DNA from: Trichoplusia ni
Lineage: Eukaryota > Arthropoda > Insecta > Lepidoptera > Noctuidae
Direction of reading: 5' to 3'
NCBI RefSeq assembly: GCF_003590095.1
Contig: NC_039499.1
Location: 4,216,001-4,280,000 of the forward strand
DNA: 64,000 nucleotides
The notes beneath the pieces were generated by a model. The model saw nothing but the letters and a program-made list of their open reading frames with translations, had not been told where the DNA came from and did no database searches. The first letter of the stretch is position 1, and every line of letters starts with the position of its first letter. The position numbers and the translations under genes are program-made. Shown here in pieces: positions 39,344 to 52,365 of this stretch.

Positions 39344-42300
39344 CTATGCTGTGGTTTGTCCGTGGAAGGGGACATAGACAACTGGGGCTTGTTTCTCTTG
39401 GTTCGGGTTGAGGGACGTGTAGGCATTGATCATGCGTTCCTGGATCTCCCACCGCCTGCGTTCGCGCTCAGACTTGGCCTTACGGATTGAACTGGCCAGC
39501 GAGAATGAAAACACAATGCCAATTATCTGAAAAAAGATAAGATTATTTTGAATATTTATGTTATCTGATAAGTGCTGTTCCATTTTAGTCGACGCGATGG
39601 TAAAAATGTTTTGCCTCGATATTACAAGCCAAGTTGCCATTAAAATAATCATTATTTATTCTTTAATAAAAACTAATTAATACTGAACGTTCTATTAATG
39701 TTATATATTTTAGTTAAATAAACGTCTTTGTCGTTATATTAAATACGTTGAACAAACAAAGTAATCAAGGGTGACATCATCCAAATTGAATAGTACTCGA
39801 AGTACATACGTACATGACAAATGCTCGTTAATATATTTACAGGATGTCTGGGTTGTCTAGATTGTCGCTATTTCTGCACTCTAAACATTAAATGTATGTA
39901 AGTATTTTTTTAGCCTTTAATTTTTATCTCTTATTATCTGAATGTTTGAGTCCATTTTGCATCACTCTGGACAGAACCTTTACTACACATTCTCCTGTCT
40001 CAAAACCACTTTAAAATAAAAGTATCCAATCTAAATCCTCCATCTACTAACCTGAATGAAAGCAATGGTCATGGCTCCAGCGCCGAGGAGACCAGCACTC
40101 TGGTACACCAAGTAGTAGACTCTTGGGAGACAGCCGTTAGCGTACAACTTAGTACATTCATCGATCTCGACATCGCCGATGGTGTTGTAACGGGATTCAG
40201 CGCAGCAGGAGTTGGGGACGGTGATGTTGCTGATGGAGATGCCGGAGACGCCAGGGGGAGGGGGCACCACGCTCCAGTCCATGTAACTGTCCACGCCACA
40301 GCAGTTCAGCTGAAGATGCGAAAAAGAAACATGATAACTTCTACTAACTTAAAAATATATAAATACTGGTCAAGCGCGGAAGAACTCGCGACTCTGACGG
40401 TTCAATGAAGAGTCATCCACCTTTTCTTTTACTTCGTTTTTTATGTTAAGTAGGTATTCTGAGATACAGACAGATAAATATCGCTGTATCAGTAATAGTA
40501 TTCCATTTTTACCCTTTGGCTACAAAACCCTTAAAACATACCATCACACCGGTTTACTTAAATTACCGATTGACTTAAATGTAATTCATAATTGTTAAGG
40601 AAAATCCGAATCTGTGAAGGCGTAGTTGTATTTTAAGGAAAACTTTTAGAGGAAGGTCAAGTAGGTACCTATGCATATTATCTTATATATTTCTTTGTAT
40701 TTTTAGTCAAACAATGGAAGAAAATCGAGAATTATGATCGCTTAAATTGAAGGCCAAGGGCTTCTAAGCAAAATAAACATTTATTTTGTTGTAATATTGT
40801 ATAACTCATAAAAACAAATGTTCCAAGTGTATAGCCATTTTAAATCTCGTCACGATACAGGAAAATGTTACTGCGTAGCGATTTAAACCGAATAAAAAAA
40901 CAAAAACAATAGTTAATCAGATTTTGTTGCATTTTCCTGCTTTATTTAACACGGTTGACTGATTACAATAATAAGGACTGTTACAATAAAATATGGGTGA
41001 TAAATAAATAACAGCTACAATATAGTTGAGATTCATAGATAACTTGTTTCAATCGTGTTTGTTTATGGGAGCAAGTAATAATTATCATTATCAATACAAA
41101 TTCACTTTGGTACAAGTACTTTGTGGCTTCAGGCTATAATGCACTTACCAAATTTTCATAAAAAATACCAGCTATTTCCTCCATTTCTCGTAAAGCTCTT
41201 TCGGCTGCCACATAAGTTTCGACACCAAAATCAGCCAAATTTGCCCAAGCGAACTTATAGCGAAACTTACTAACAGCAGTATTCTTTATTCTTATTTTAT
41301 TTATTTGGAATAACGCCTTCGTAACGTAATCTTATATAAAATTTCTGCTTACCCTGCTCTGGATGAAGTCGAAGGCGTCGTGGACCTCGTCGTTCTCGTA
41401 GTAGAAGGGCAGTGTGACCCTCAGCTTCTCGTCCAGCATGTCTGTAACCTGACCGCGGAGGCTGTACGCTGCGATGGCGGCTGCTATCTCCAGGACGAAC
41501 ACCAGACTGAGGATGACTGCAAACTGGGAGAGAAATGTTCTTAGGATTTATTGTGTTGCCGCGCAGCTCGGATACCAAACGTGATAGATGATCGGGAGCA
41601 GTCTATTACAACTTGTACGACATTTCTCGCATCGTCTAAATAGGCCCTTATTCTATGCTGACATGATAATAATGGTAAAAATCATATACAATTACTATAC
41701 GGACTTGGGCTAAAGGATTGTGGTAGCAACAATGGAATGTTTGTGCTATCTGTGCAATATTGTTAGATTTCGTTGGGTTTAAATTAAATTCTTAGTTCTT
41801 AATTTTGAGAGTTTGTACCAATTAGAATGTGTGAAATTACTATGAAAATTTAGCTAATCGTGTCAATGTCTTACTGATAACAAACAAGTTTTTTAGCAAT
41901 GTACCTTATACGTAACTGACATGTTGTCTGCATGTGATAATAATTTTAGTACTTTTAAAGAAATTAAATTTAAGTAATCGAATGATAAAATCATTTGCAC
42001 CAAGGATTCTGTCTCATAAAATTGCTACTAGGTAGACAGACTTTTAATATGTTCTTGATTACTGCTAAAATGCTAAAAAGTTTAAACAAACGCTACATAA
42101 AAAACTACTCTTCATATTTTTTTGTAATATCGCAATAATTAAAGCATGATAAAAATGCATTTAAGTAAAAACAACAACTACAATATGATCCTGGAATCAT
42201 CAGGATTGAAGGAAAATGAGGTAGTTTTCTTTGCCTGGCGATGCATAAGAATTGGTTTTTGCTGTGCAATTGGAACTATCAAACCTGATAGTTTTATCAG

Positions 42301-45300
42301 AGAATCCACAAAAATATCGAATATAAAATGGGCCAGATGTAGAGTTTCAACTGCGTACAAACGGTAGTATAACGTAGATTGCCCCAAATTTTCTTCTTCC
42401 TTATTTGTCCCAATTCTTGAAACTTAATTCTATTACTCAACAACGTAATCACACTTACAATGTTGACCAAGCAGGTGCTCTCCTTCAGGGCTCCGATGCA
42501 TCCAAATAGAGAGACGAACAGCATGATGACACCAATGACGATGACGAAGGTGGCCGGCGAGAAGAAGTGGTCCTCCAGGAAGAAGGAGACATCGTGGTAG
42601 ATGGCGTAGATCGTTGTACCCACTGAGATTATTAACGCGGAGGTGAGCTGGAACAAACGAACAAACACTAAGTATATAATTATGTCTTGATCGATACGTC
42701 GATCATGGCGGTAAGTGTAGGCGACAGTGGGCGGGATATATTTTAATTTACAAGCGTTTGTGCCAGTGTGTTAGGTACGCAGGTGCACTCTCCGTTCCCT
42801 TACTCTCATAGTACAATGGGTCGGCAATCCGACACGGCTGGAGAGAAATCAAGCGAACCAAATTTTTACGTGTTTCCCCAAACACGGAAGCTATGATGTC
42901 TATTTCTAAAACGCACACAACATTCGAGTATATAAGTCTATGTGCGTTCTTGGGATCAAACTCCGAGACCTTTGACTTGGCAGTCCTGCGGTCTTATTAC
43001 TAGGCTATCAAAGCCACAAGTATGTGACCTATAACTCTCTTATATCTCCTTCTTCTTATTCTGCGCTATATTTACGACCTGATTCACCTGTCAGACGAGA
43101 TTAAAGAACATAGCTAAGAAAAGTTTGCCAAGTGACCCTATTCCTTAAGATTCCTATTTGATCGATGGGTTTAAAGAGCCCACCTTTCGCTCCTCATAAG
43201 AACGAATGCACAGATCGTCGAGCTCGTCTCGGTCTTGGCCACGAGACTAATATCTGCCATCTCTATACCTACATTTGAGACCTTTCTTGTAATATCACTT
43301 GGCTTAAAGAGTTGTTTTCTCCAGATACTTTTTAACGGGTTTTAAGCAATAGCAATGGATGCTAAACACATGAATTCGAATATAGAGTTTAGATTTAGTT
43401 TGACCAAGTGACTTGATATGATTTATCACATTGGATGGATGTAATGGACTGGTAGTATCTAAAGCAGATATCAGTGATAAAGATATGTATGTCGAGACTG
43501 TTTCAAAAGTACAGTTTCAAGTAGTGAGTTTGTTTGAATTTCGTTGTAGACATAAACTTATTGACCACTTTAGCTCTCAAGTTAACCTTAGCACAGGCTT
43601 CATCCGACTGCCTAACCAATTGTACTACCTTATTCTGTCTAAATTAATTATATTACGTTCTGATATAGACTTGCATGTATAGTTTTTTCACTTTTACTGA
43701 GAATGCACCTAAATGCAGGTTAAGATTCAGGCACTTTTAAACATTTGCTATTGTAAAGGTTCATAGTAGATAACTAATCTGCCGTTAGGTACGGCTGTAC
43801 TGGCAACTTTAAAAAAATAATTTGATAATTGGCTTTTATATATTTTTATAGTTAAAATATATATGGTAAGGTATATTCGTGCGCCATAAAATTCCTCCTA
43901 AACAGCTGGACAGATTTCAATATTTTTTGGTGGCGGCAGAACGAATATCATCATATCAGATGGTTTACATCCATTTTCTTTATCAATTTTCAGAGTATTG
44001 TAGAACAGTAGGTTATTCCTATATTATTGAAACTAACATCATAATTATCATGTGAGGCCTTCTCACAGTAATGTTTACAAAACATCCTTATAACGGCATA
44101 ATAAGAGGTGTGTATATCGATTTAATTGTACGGCGAGCACGCCATCGCGCCAGCCGGGCAAGTGACCACGACCTTGACTTCTGTTGGTTTAAGATCGATA
44201 GCGCTGACCAAGTTTTATTTGCTTTTCAGATGGTTGAAACGTACAACTATGTACCAGCTAAGGTTTGAATTAGAAAAAGATGTTGGTAAAGGAAGTTTAG
44301 GCTAGGTTTCCTTCAGAGAATTGCTATGAAAATGTGCGTGTTGCCCATTTAACTGGGTTGGGGAGGTCAGACAGGCAGTCGCTCATTGTAAAACTCTGGA
44401 TCCGGTTGGACTGGAAGCCGACCCAAACATAGTTGGGAAAAGGCAAGGCCGATGATGAATTGCGATGAAAATGGGTCGTGTGCGGATGTCCGCTGTGCCG
44501 TTTCCACCAGAGCTGTGCTGACCGAGGCAAAGTTAAAGAAGCGATTCTATTACTTCTTTACAAACATATTCCTCGCTACGCATCCTCGCACATCTCTGGT
44601 GAAAACGCAACGACAGACTCTTATGGAGTAGATAGGTTGTTAAATGATATTACGAAACCTACCGTAGTTTATAAAACCAGTAAATTGAGAGTCAGCCTAC
44701 TGAGAGTTCAGTACAAATAGGCCAAAGGAAAATAAATCAATTTGGTATTAAATAAGTTTGTGGCTACCCAACCAAAAAAAAACTTCCCGAATTACGTGAA
44801 ATAAACAATAAGTGTACATGAAAAAACTCTTAACTAAATCTTGTTCTACTCGAATAGTCTTAAAACGTGACAAAACAAGTGAACTCGAAACTCATTATAC
44901 ACCTTAAACGACTTTAACTACTCAACCATTGTGCGGTCCACAAGACGAGCGTGTAATTACAGCGTCCAATTAATTTTCAACTTAATTGTAACGGCGCGAA
45001 GTCCATATTAGTGTGTACGTAATCCGAGTATTCATCAGTTGGTATATTTTCCGTATCTTTAAATCAATAATAGTGATAAATGCTCGAATAGAATCTCGTA
45101 GTCATATGGATACTTGAGTCTTTTGCTTTTAATTACATTAATAGAGTTTCAGCTTTTAAAAATTTCTCGTAGCACTTCCAGAGTAGGTAATTTTTTTTTG
45201 CCTAGTAATATTAAGTTGCATTTTCAGTCAACACCAATATAAAACTTTGTAAAAATACAAAAATTAAAAATAAATACTTAACAGAAAAATTTAAATTATA

Positions 45301-48300
45301 CTGTTCTAAGTGTAGTAATATTCGCTTGTGAACGTTTCACTATATTTTGTTGACTGTAGATAAAATAAATACAAAAAAATAGTCTTAGCTGACGAAAAAA
45401 TTAATAACTCTACTTTCTCACTATTCTTCAGAACGTGTAACGTATTCTGATGTATATTACCAGCCTTTAAATAATTACACAAAGGCTTTCAAGCACAAGC
45501 TTCTTTCTGGATACAGATTATTCAAATCAATCAATCAATAAAACAGAAAATCAACTCAAACGATTTCTTATCTGAGTGCCACGTACAGAAAATAACAAAA
45601 AAAGTGTGACTACAATCAGTACTAGCCGTCCGTCTACCAATCGTTCTCACACACACATCACTTATCATTAAAAACAAAGAAAATAAAAAAAAAAACAAGT
45701 GAATATGACGCATGTAGCCGTTTGTTATCAGAACGTTGGTGACGTAGAGTTAGCCAGTAATGTCGGTATGACTATTATCATTAGTATTAGTGTGAATTGA
45801 CTGTCTTGTCTTGGGAACAAAATTGGCTTTGACGCACACTCATTTGACTACACCACAATCATGGGACCTACCACTGAAACTCATAGTGCGATTTGCTGTT
45901 GAGTTTTGACTTGACTGGCATGATATGATGACATAATTTAACTATAATATTATAATAAGTCCTAAAGGTAGTTAACGTTTTTTTATATTAAATCAATAAA
46001 ATAAAAAGATGGTAAATCGTATCAAAGTTGGCTCATAACGTCACTTGTCGGTAAAAAGTGATAAGTGATGTCACACGAGATTTTAAAATATTGTATCATC
46101 TAAGTTTTTTGTTAACGCGATGAAAGAGTGTATTAATTAAGGCCGAAAACCTAGTTGTGGGGGCGTACAAATAATACGAGTATTTCCTTTTGAGGCAGTT
46201 GTAGGCGCTTAGGTTAAAATAGGTTTATTAAGGATTTCGAACAATTATTTACTGCACTGGCCAATGCGTTTGACAAATACACGTTTTTAATAAAAAAAAA
46301 TCCTGAATAAAGTTTAGAGTAGTTTAGAGTATTCTACTTTTCGTTACATTATTAACGACATTATAATATTACCAGTTAACAATAAAGAAGGAGGGAAGAA
46401 GGAAGGATTTAAAAAGAAATGATAACATTTATAAAATCAAATTCAACTCAACTACATGATCTAATCAACAGAAGTACCTACTAAATAGTGCGCTCATTAC
46501 AACCTCGTACAGAAATAATGTTACCGCTGTGAAAGAGACGACTCTACACACAAAGAGACTAACACTACGAGACCAAGAGCTCGCACCCACAACAATAACA
46601 ATTTAACTTTCAGAGTTCATAGTACACAGTGCAGGTATAGAAAACTAGTAAAGTGCGAGTGAGACTCGAGACTTTGAGGGTTCCGTACAAATAGGCTAAA
46701 GAAAAACAATTAAATTGTATGATTATTATTTTTTATAGCTTAGGGTGGTTGCAAATAACTTTGTGGGTTTATGGCAGTAAGAATCGTTGCTTAAACTTGA
46801 TCTCTATTTTTAGTATTTATTGTTAAGTAAGTAAAGCGGCAACAGAAATACATTATATTCGAAAATATCAACTTTCTAGCTATCACATTTCTTGAAATAC
46901 AGTCCAGTGACGGACTCGCGGATGAATATACCTACGCACGGACGGCGCGCGGCGCCGGCGGCGTGCGGCGCCTCAATAATAGGGTTTCCATTTGACCCTT
47001 TGAGTACGCAACCCTAATAAAAACTGCAGTCACGAGGAAAAGATTTACAAATATCCACACGATTCATTGTTCCTATTGCACGTCGATTGCAATGTAAACA
47101 TGGTCTCAGAGGTATAATGGCGGGGTATTGCTTATATAACTCCTCTCGATATTAGCGTAGTGCGACCGAATGCCCTTGGTACTTGAATATGTAATTAACT
47201 TACTTCGCGGCTGTTAGTGGTGTTTGCTTTTGTAGTTATGGTAAATAGATATATTGTTTTTAGAACTGTATTGATCAACGCTCAAAGAATAATAGTATCA
47301 AATCGTTGTGATCCTATTCCATGATCTGTAATTTTTACAATTCTATGCACTTAGCCAAGGCGTCACTGGATTGAAAACGAAACCAGCGTTGTTAATATAC
47401 TCCGCATTTAGTTTTTTTTTTCATTTTTAAGTCAAATACCACATTATACTCAATCAACTAAGCAAATATCCATTTTAACTCAATTTCCCTTACAAAAGTA
47501 TATTTGCTAACCCTGACATGAGCAATCAAATAGTAATACTTTTAGCGAATAGCCTATTAACTTTGATGGATAGATAATCGTTCTAAATAAAGTATAGATT
47601 AATACTCTAGTTAGTCGTCTATACTATCGGATGTTAGACAGTCATAGATAATGTGAATCCGCTTAATCCTACAAATGGATGGTGTATAACATTACAATTT
47701 TATGTATGCCGGGAAAAGTGGCGCTAGTATCGCATTTAAAACTTTGAATACCAACAAATTTGTTCGGAGAAATTTTAGTTCCGATTTTAATCACCGGCAG
47801 AAATAATTTTGTTGTGTTTTGGAAACGTTGACGTCATAATTCTTATCTGATGTGGTCAGGCAAAGGTAAACCTCTATTCAGCCAACTAGTAGTACAAAGA
47901 GATGATTTGATGTTAGTATATAAAGTACCTTGTTGTTTTATAGGTTAAATTGGCTATTAAAATAATAAATTATATGTAAGTATGTATGATTACTAATAAC
48001 TATCAGGAAAAAAATATTTGTTGTTAAAATTATCTCAAATTGTAAATATTATTGTTTTGTTCACAATAACTTCCCACTTGCATTAAAATAATTATAGTTA
48101 ATGCAGTAATTTATCAGTTTGAGACAGACTTATTACTATTTATTGTTTCGACACAAGCTAATATGTCTGCAACTTTGCAGTTTCTTTTATTGCCGTCTTT
48201 GACCTGTCACCTTCTAAAATTAGAAGAGGGATCTGTGCAAGCAAGACAAAGCACATCACTGCGTAGAGCCCTATCTCTTTTCCACATCTTGCTTTAGCAG

Positions 48301-51300
48301 CCTTTAGTTCACGGTAGAGGGCTGAATAATAAAACGTCAGTCAATGAGCCAAGATAAAGGCATAGATACAACAAATGTCTAAAAACGAAACTTTTTATTT
48401 CCGTTTTCCGTTGACTCGTTTTGAGATTTTCTTATTTTCTCAAATGTCAAATAAAAAAATAAACCTATCAATTTTAATAGCAACTTTAGTAGGTAGGTAC
48501 CTACTTATATTGATAATAAGCACAAACTGTATTTTGATTATTGTGACGTGTATTCTACAGTTGATAATGTAGCGACAGAGACATAAAATTCAAAGTACGT
48601 TAGAACATTTTTATGTACCTACACGATTATTTGAGTAATCAAACGGATTGATTGATAAGGATTTTCTACAAAGCTTATTATGACTAACCAAGAGTTTCAT
48701 GAATCGAGTTTCGAATGATGAAATTTTATGGAAATGGGTGTGGTTTTTTTAATTCCAATTTAATAGCGATTCGTTAGAAGTTCTGTTTTTTTTTAATAAG
48801 AAATACCTGGAATATTACATTTTGGGCATAGTCTTTAAAAAAGAACATATTTATTTACACATATTATAATTATTATACTTATGCCCTATTCTAGAAGCTA
48901 TGTTAAGTACATAGCACAATTTTTTTTGAGGAAAATTAATATACGGTCTACTACGGGCAGAACATTGTTTGTTTCACAACAGACTCAGGTCTTCATAATC
49001 CGCAAATCAATTCAAAGATAGTGTTTATTATATGTAAACTTAACCTTATCAAAATGACTCCATGATTTCCTTTCCAAAAACATAATTAATCGATTTTTCC
49101 TTACGAGGCTTATATAGGACATTTTCCTATCGATAAGTCACGTGACTGTGACCTGTCATCACCTATCAACTATCAACGCTGAATATTATCTTTAAATATC
49201 ATTTGGCTAGAGTTAATATTCAATTTACCGAAATACTTACTTACAAATTATTACAGTTAGTATACTCTATATTAAGGAAACTACTCAACAAGAGGTTTAC
49301 TGAAATTGATAGGCTCTAAAATGCCTTTATCAAACCGTCTGTTTACCAGGGTCAGACAATGACCTTGGGGCTTGAGGCAACCGCATACATTTAACTTTAA
49401 CCTCTCGCAATAACATTAATGTGTGTGTAAACAATAACACCCAAATTTCTGTACGTTCAGTGAAAAGTGATACAACTTACATAACTTTTTGATATGTTGT
49501 TTTAACGGTCAATTAATCAGAACAAAACTACATCATTTTTTGGTCCAATCGACGTCCTTGTAATGTTAAAATTACGCTAATTTTAATTAGCGACTAGCGA
49601 GCTAATTTCGGAGTAATGTTGAAAAAGTACTTCTTAAAATAGGGATGATCATTTTTTTTGTATAATAATGGATACGTATTTTTTAGTTTGTCACGCAAAC
49701 ATAAATTGACCAAATTACAGTGAATAAAACTTACGCGTGACGTCACGATTGTGTATAAATTTTACCATATCGTTACGTCACAAGCCCCCTCTCCTAAACT
49801 TTAAAACAGTAAATCTTAGTAAGGAAAAAATACGTGTCTAATACTTTTCAATTCTCTAACTGAGGGGCTAATGAGATTTTTTTCTTTTTATGTCGTCATC
49901 CCTATTTTCTTTTTACTTTTAAGTCTTTTATCGAGTTTCACGAGTATTATGTAGCTATGTAGCTCTGCTATTTTCTTTTATATCTACCTACGTAATCGGT
50001 TCATCCAGTCTAAACTTTTGAGGTAACAAACATAAACAGACAAATTGAGAATCTATTTCTAAATAGAATAAATGGTTTTTGTAAAAATTACACTAATACC
50101 TAGTGGTTTCTTAGGTTTACGCGAATGTTAGACATTGAAATGAAACTACTCTTACAGTCTGCACGTGACCATGATACCTGCAAAGGTGTCGAAACGTCGG
50201 GAACTAAAATCAAACATTAAACCGCGATAAAATCCGTAAAAGTAGTTTCATTTCAATTACACTAATACCATTCACATTTATTTCACATTCGCTCCACAAA
50301 TTTCCTTGTCTCTCTAGTGGCAACTTATCACTACCATTATAATTATAAAGATAGCATTCGAAATATAGGTACCTACTTCTTTTGTTTATTTTTTTATTTG
50401 ATTAGAAACTTCTTTTTTCCATTGTTTCGCGTTTAGTTTTACCTATCAAAAGATCAACTGTTGGGTCAAACGAGTAGCCCGTAAAACATTACGTTATCAA
50501 GCCTGTAGGCTACCTACAACGTCTGTATTTACCTAAAACATACTGTTGTCAAAGCAAATTTACTTAAATTATTACTTTTCTGATATTGTTGCTTACCTAC
50601 CGATCGCGATGTTTTATACGTTTTTAAAATAGGAACAATAAGTACAAAGAGGTTTTACTACGCTCTTCCTTGCTTTGATTTTGAGCAAATGAAGATGAAG
50701 GATACTTAAATGTTTATTGTCAAAAATATAAATAACATTTAACTAAATACATATGATATTTTAGTCCCGCGTATTATGGCCCAACTGTAATAAGTTCAGC
50801 TGTACGCGTGACTAAAAACAATACACTGTGTAATAGAGAATAGACCAAATTGAAACGGAATTCTTAATTTGAAATAAGTAATAAAAAAAATGTATATGTG
50901 TACTAGGTGTCGCTCACGACTTTGCCCGCTCAGATGTCTATTAAAGCTGCAAAAAATATTGCTGCTGTAAAGTATTGTGTGTTAATTAATGCAAGGCGCC
51001 AGCTACCTTCATACCAAATTTGAGGCATCGTTTTACCAGGCATACTCGCATACTTTATAGTATTATACAGTGTGATACAGCATTATATACCTAATAAAGT
51101 GATAGTAATAACATTGATAGAATAGAACCAAAGTACTCAAACTATACAATAATTAACTATCTATATTCCAACAAATTTAAGGTTCTCGTAAATGAAAAAA
51201 CAACGATTTCATTCAATATCCCTACCACTTCTTCTAAAAGCAAAAATTTGGCAATGTCGAAAATGAGACAACGTTCTACACGTCGCATACACGTCTCTTT

Positions 51301-52255
51301 CGCACAACGACTACACTGATACATTAAACAGAGTTGGTATTCCCCAGGAGGCCCATTTAGGTAAATACACCCACCTATCTATGTTATTAATGCTGTCATG
51401 TAAGCCTTGTACTTATATGTTTATGGCATGTGTTGCCAATCAATTATGAATGAAACTATACATACATATGCCTTCAGGTATCAAAGCAAACACAAAATCG
51501 ATATATAAAATTCAAACTTAAAACAACGGATACCATATAAATGTTGCCAGCCTTCAAACAGATAAGCCGCTTATTTATAAGTGTATGTATTTTTTAGATA
51601 GGAACGTTATCGCTGTGACTAACGTTCGCAACGTTTACAGGTACAAATGTTAATTAGCCTTCGTTGTTATCATTTGGCTGTTAATTACTCGACTTTCGTG
51701 TGATATCATGAATTAGGACGTTCGAATATACAGACAATGTTTCCTATTACCATGTATATATACATACATTTATTTATAGATGTTCTTTCTGCTCAATCTC
51801 CTTATGACTTTACCTAATTAAAGAGCTATGGTTTCTGTGCAATTTTTTAAAATTAATTATTTCTATAAGATATTGAACATTTCGCTTTATCAACTAAAAA
51901 TCAATTTTAGCAAAAAAATCAATTAACAAAAACAACGTTATCATCTCTACCAGGGACCAAATAAATCTATTGTAGAGACAAAACTTTAATCACATTTCTG
52001 ATTGCAAAAAATATTTCATATTCTACGTTTACTACGTTTTTAATAAAACCAACAACAAAGTTTTATATCTATCTAACATTCGATGGGCCAATAGAGAGAT
52101 AAGACCTACGCAAATATGTCGCAATAAAAACGTACTAAAATCAATAAAACAAAGTATATCACTGTTAATATTCTACTCACCACAAATATAGCTGTTATGC
52201 ACAACAGCATATATTTTATACACTTCATTCCGACTTCTAGATTGTTCCGTGTCAT
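39344..52255 (-). CDS. Tetraspanin 2, complete
   Basis: Coding exons in reading order on the minus strand: 52255-52181, 42647-42459, 41523-41353, 40309-40052, 39526-39344. All junctions are phase 0 and the product is 291 residues. The start MTRNNLEVGMKCIKYMLLCI runs into TM1 (about 13-36). TM2 is at about 56-78, TM3 at about 89-109 and TM4 at about 219-242. The large loop has LNCCGVDSYMDW (CCG at 148-150), a proline-rich insert (VVPPPPG), PNSCC and two more cysteines, with an NIT site. The tail is long and charged. It has two tyrosine motifs that fit YxxPhi sorting signals, YTSL and YVPF; function as such is inferred. Exon 4 is 258 bases, exactly as in tetraspanin 1. The track of highly GC-rich bases in exons 3 and 4 gives overlapping shadow frames (such as 41297-41578), which are not genes. 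Confidence 0.93.
40366..40536. repeat. Interspersed lepidopteran repeat (copy 1, shortened)
   Basis: Starts GGTCAAGCGCGGAAGAACTC and ends TTTTTACCCTTTGGCTACAA followed by AACCCTT. The same two ends occur at 46648-47018 and 55801-56236. The class is not identified; it has no coding capacity. Confidence 0.55.
41149..41331 (-). other. Unexplained 61-codon open frame ending at a splice donor
   Basis: On the minus strand the frame from 41331 to 41149 has no stop. It includes KFRYKFAWANLADFGVETYV and AAERALREMEEIAGIFYENL, and ends exactly at GTAAGT (41148-41143). The composition looks protein-like, with an acidic/hydrophobic amphipathic helix and no low-complexity sequence. It has no start codon near the beginning and no strong acceptor. 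Insertion in phase 0 before LNCCG would break the tetraspanin loop fold. It may be a relic exon of another gene or of a transposon. I do not recognise the family. Confidence 0.3.
41524..42458 (-). other. Second intron of tetraspanin 2
   Basis: AT-rich, 935 bases, from donor GTAAGT after CLVNI to acceptor CTCCCAG. Frames 42146-42387 are AT-driven shadows. No mobile element recognised. Confidence 0.8.
44341..44470 (+). mobile_element. 3' end of a non-LTR retroelement
   Basis: Contains GGAGGTCAGACAGGCAGTCG, GGACTGGAAGCCGACCCAAA and CATAGTTGGGAAAAGGCAAG, then an eroded GATGATGA-type tail. This order is a common 3' end of lepidopteran non-LTR elements. Only the end is present. Confidence 0.5.
46648..47018. 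repeat. Interspersed lepidopteran repeat (copy 2, near full length)
   Basis: Starts GTAAAGTGCGAGTGAGACTC, then GGGTTCCGTACAAATAGGC. It continues through GCGGCAACAGAAATACATTA and AGCTATCACATTTCTTGAAA, and ends GACCCTTTGAGTACGCAACC. Before the end there is a GC-rich expansion of GGCGC/GGCGG units at about 46943-46973. No coding capacity. Confidence 0.6.
50104..50260 (+). mobile_element. Penelope-like element terminal repeat (copy 2)
   Basis: Outer inverted repeat: ATTGAAATGAAACTACTCTTAC at the left pairs with GTAAAAGTAGTTTCATTTCAAT at the right. Between them are GTGACCATGATACCTGCAAA, GGTGTCGAAACGTCGGG and the AAACCGCGATAAAATCC block. The stem GATACCT-GCAA-AGGTGTC followed by GAAAC resembles a degenerate hammerhead ribozyme core, as known in Penelope-like elements. 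Confidence 0.6.
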
Positions 52256-52359
52256 TTTCGAAACACTGTTTACTCCTCGGTGTTCGCTATACGACTATCG
52301 GTATAGGACTGAAAATTTTCACTTGTTATCAATTGATAAGCGGCGTGCGGTCCGCGCGA

Positions 52360-52365
52360 GACTGA
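52360..52365 (-). promoter_or_regulatory. Candidate initiator of tetraspanin 2
   Basis: TCAGTC on the minus strand matches the arthropod initiator. The A is at 52363, giving a 5' UTR of about 108 bases before ATG 52255. A minus-strand ATTGG (CCAAT complement) lies upstream near 52405-52412. The spacing is plausible, but this is inference only. Confidence 0.35.

Larger units (their letters stand above)
40310..41352 (-). other. Third intron of tetraspanin 2
   Basis: Donor GTAAGC at 41352-41347 and acceptor CTTCAG before LNCCG. It holds a copy of the TACCCTTTGG repeat (40366-40536) and an unexplained open frame ending at a donor (41149-41331), listed separately. Confidence 0.75.
42648..52180 (-). 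other. First intron of tetraspanin 2 (9.5 kb)
   Basis: The intron splits TM1. It holds a LINE/SINE 3' end (44341-44470), a near full-length interspersed repeat (46648-47018), a Penelope-type terminal repeat (50104-50260) and otherwise AT-rich DNA. No nested gene recognised. Confidence 0.8.
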
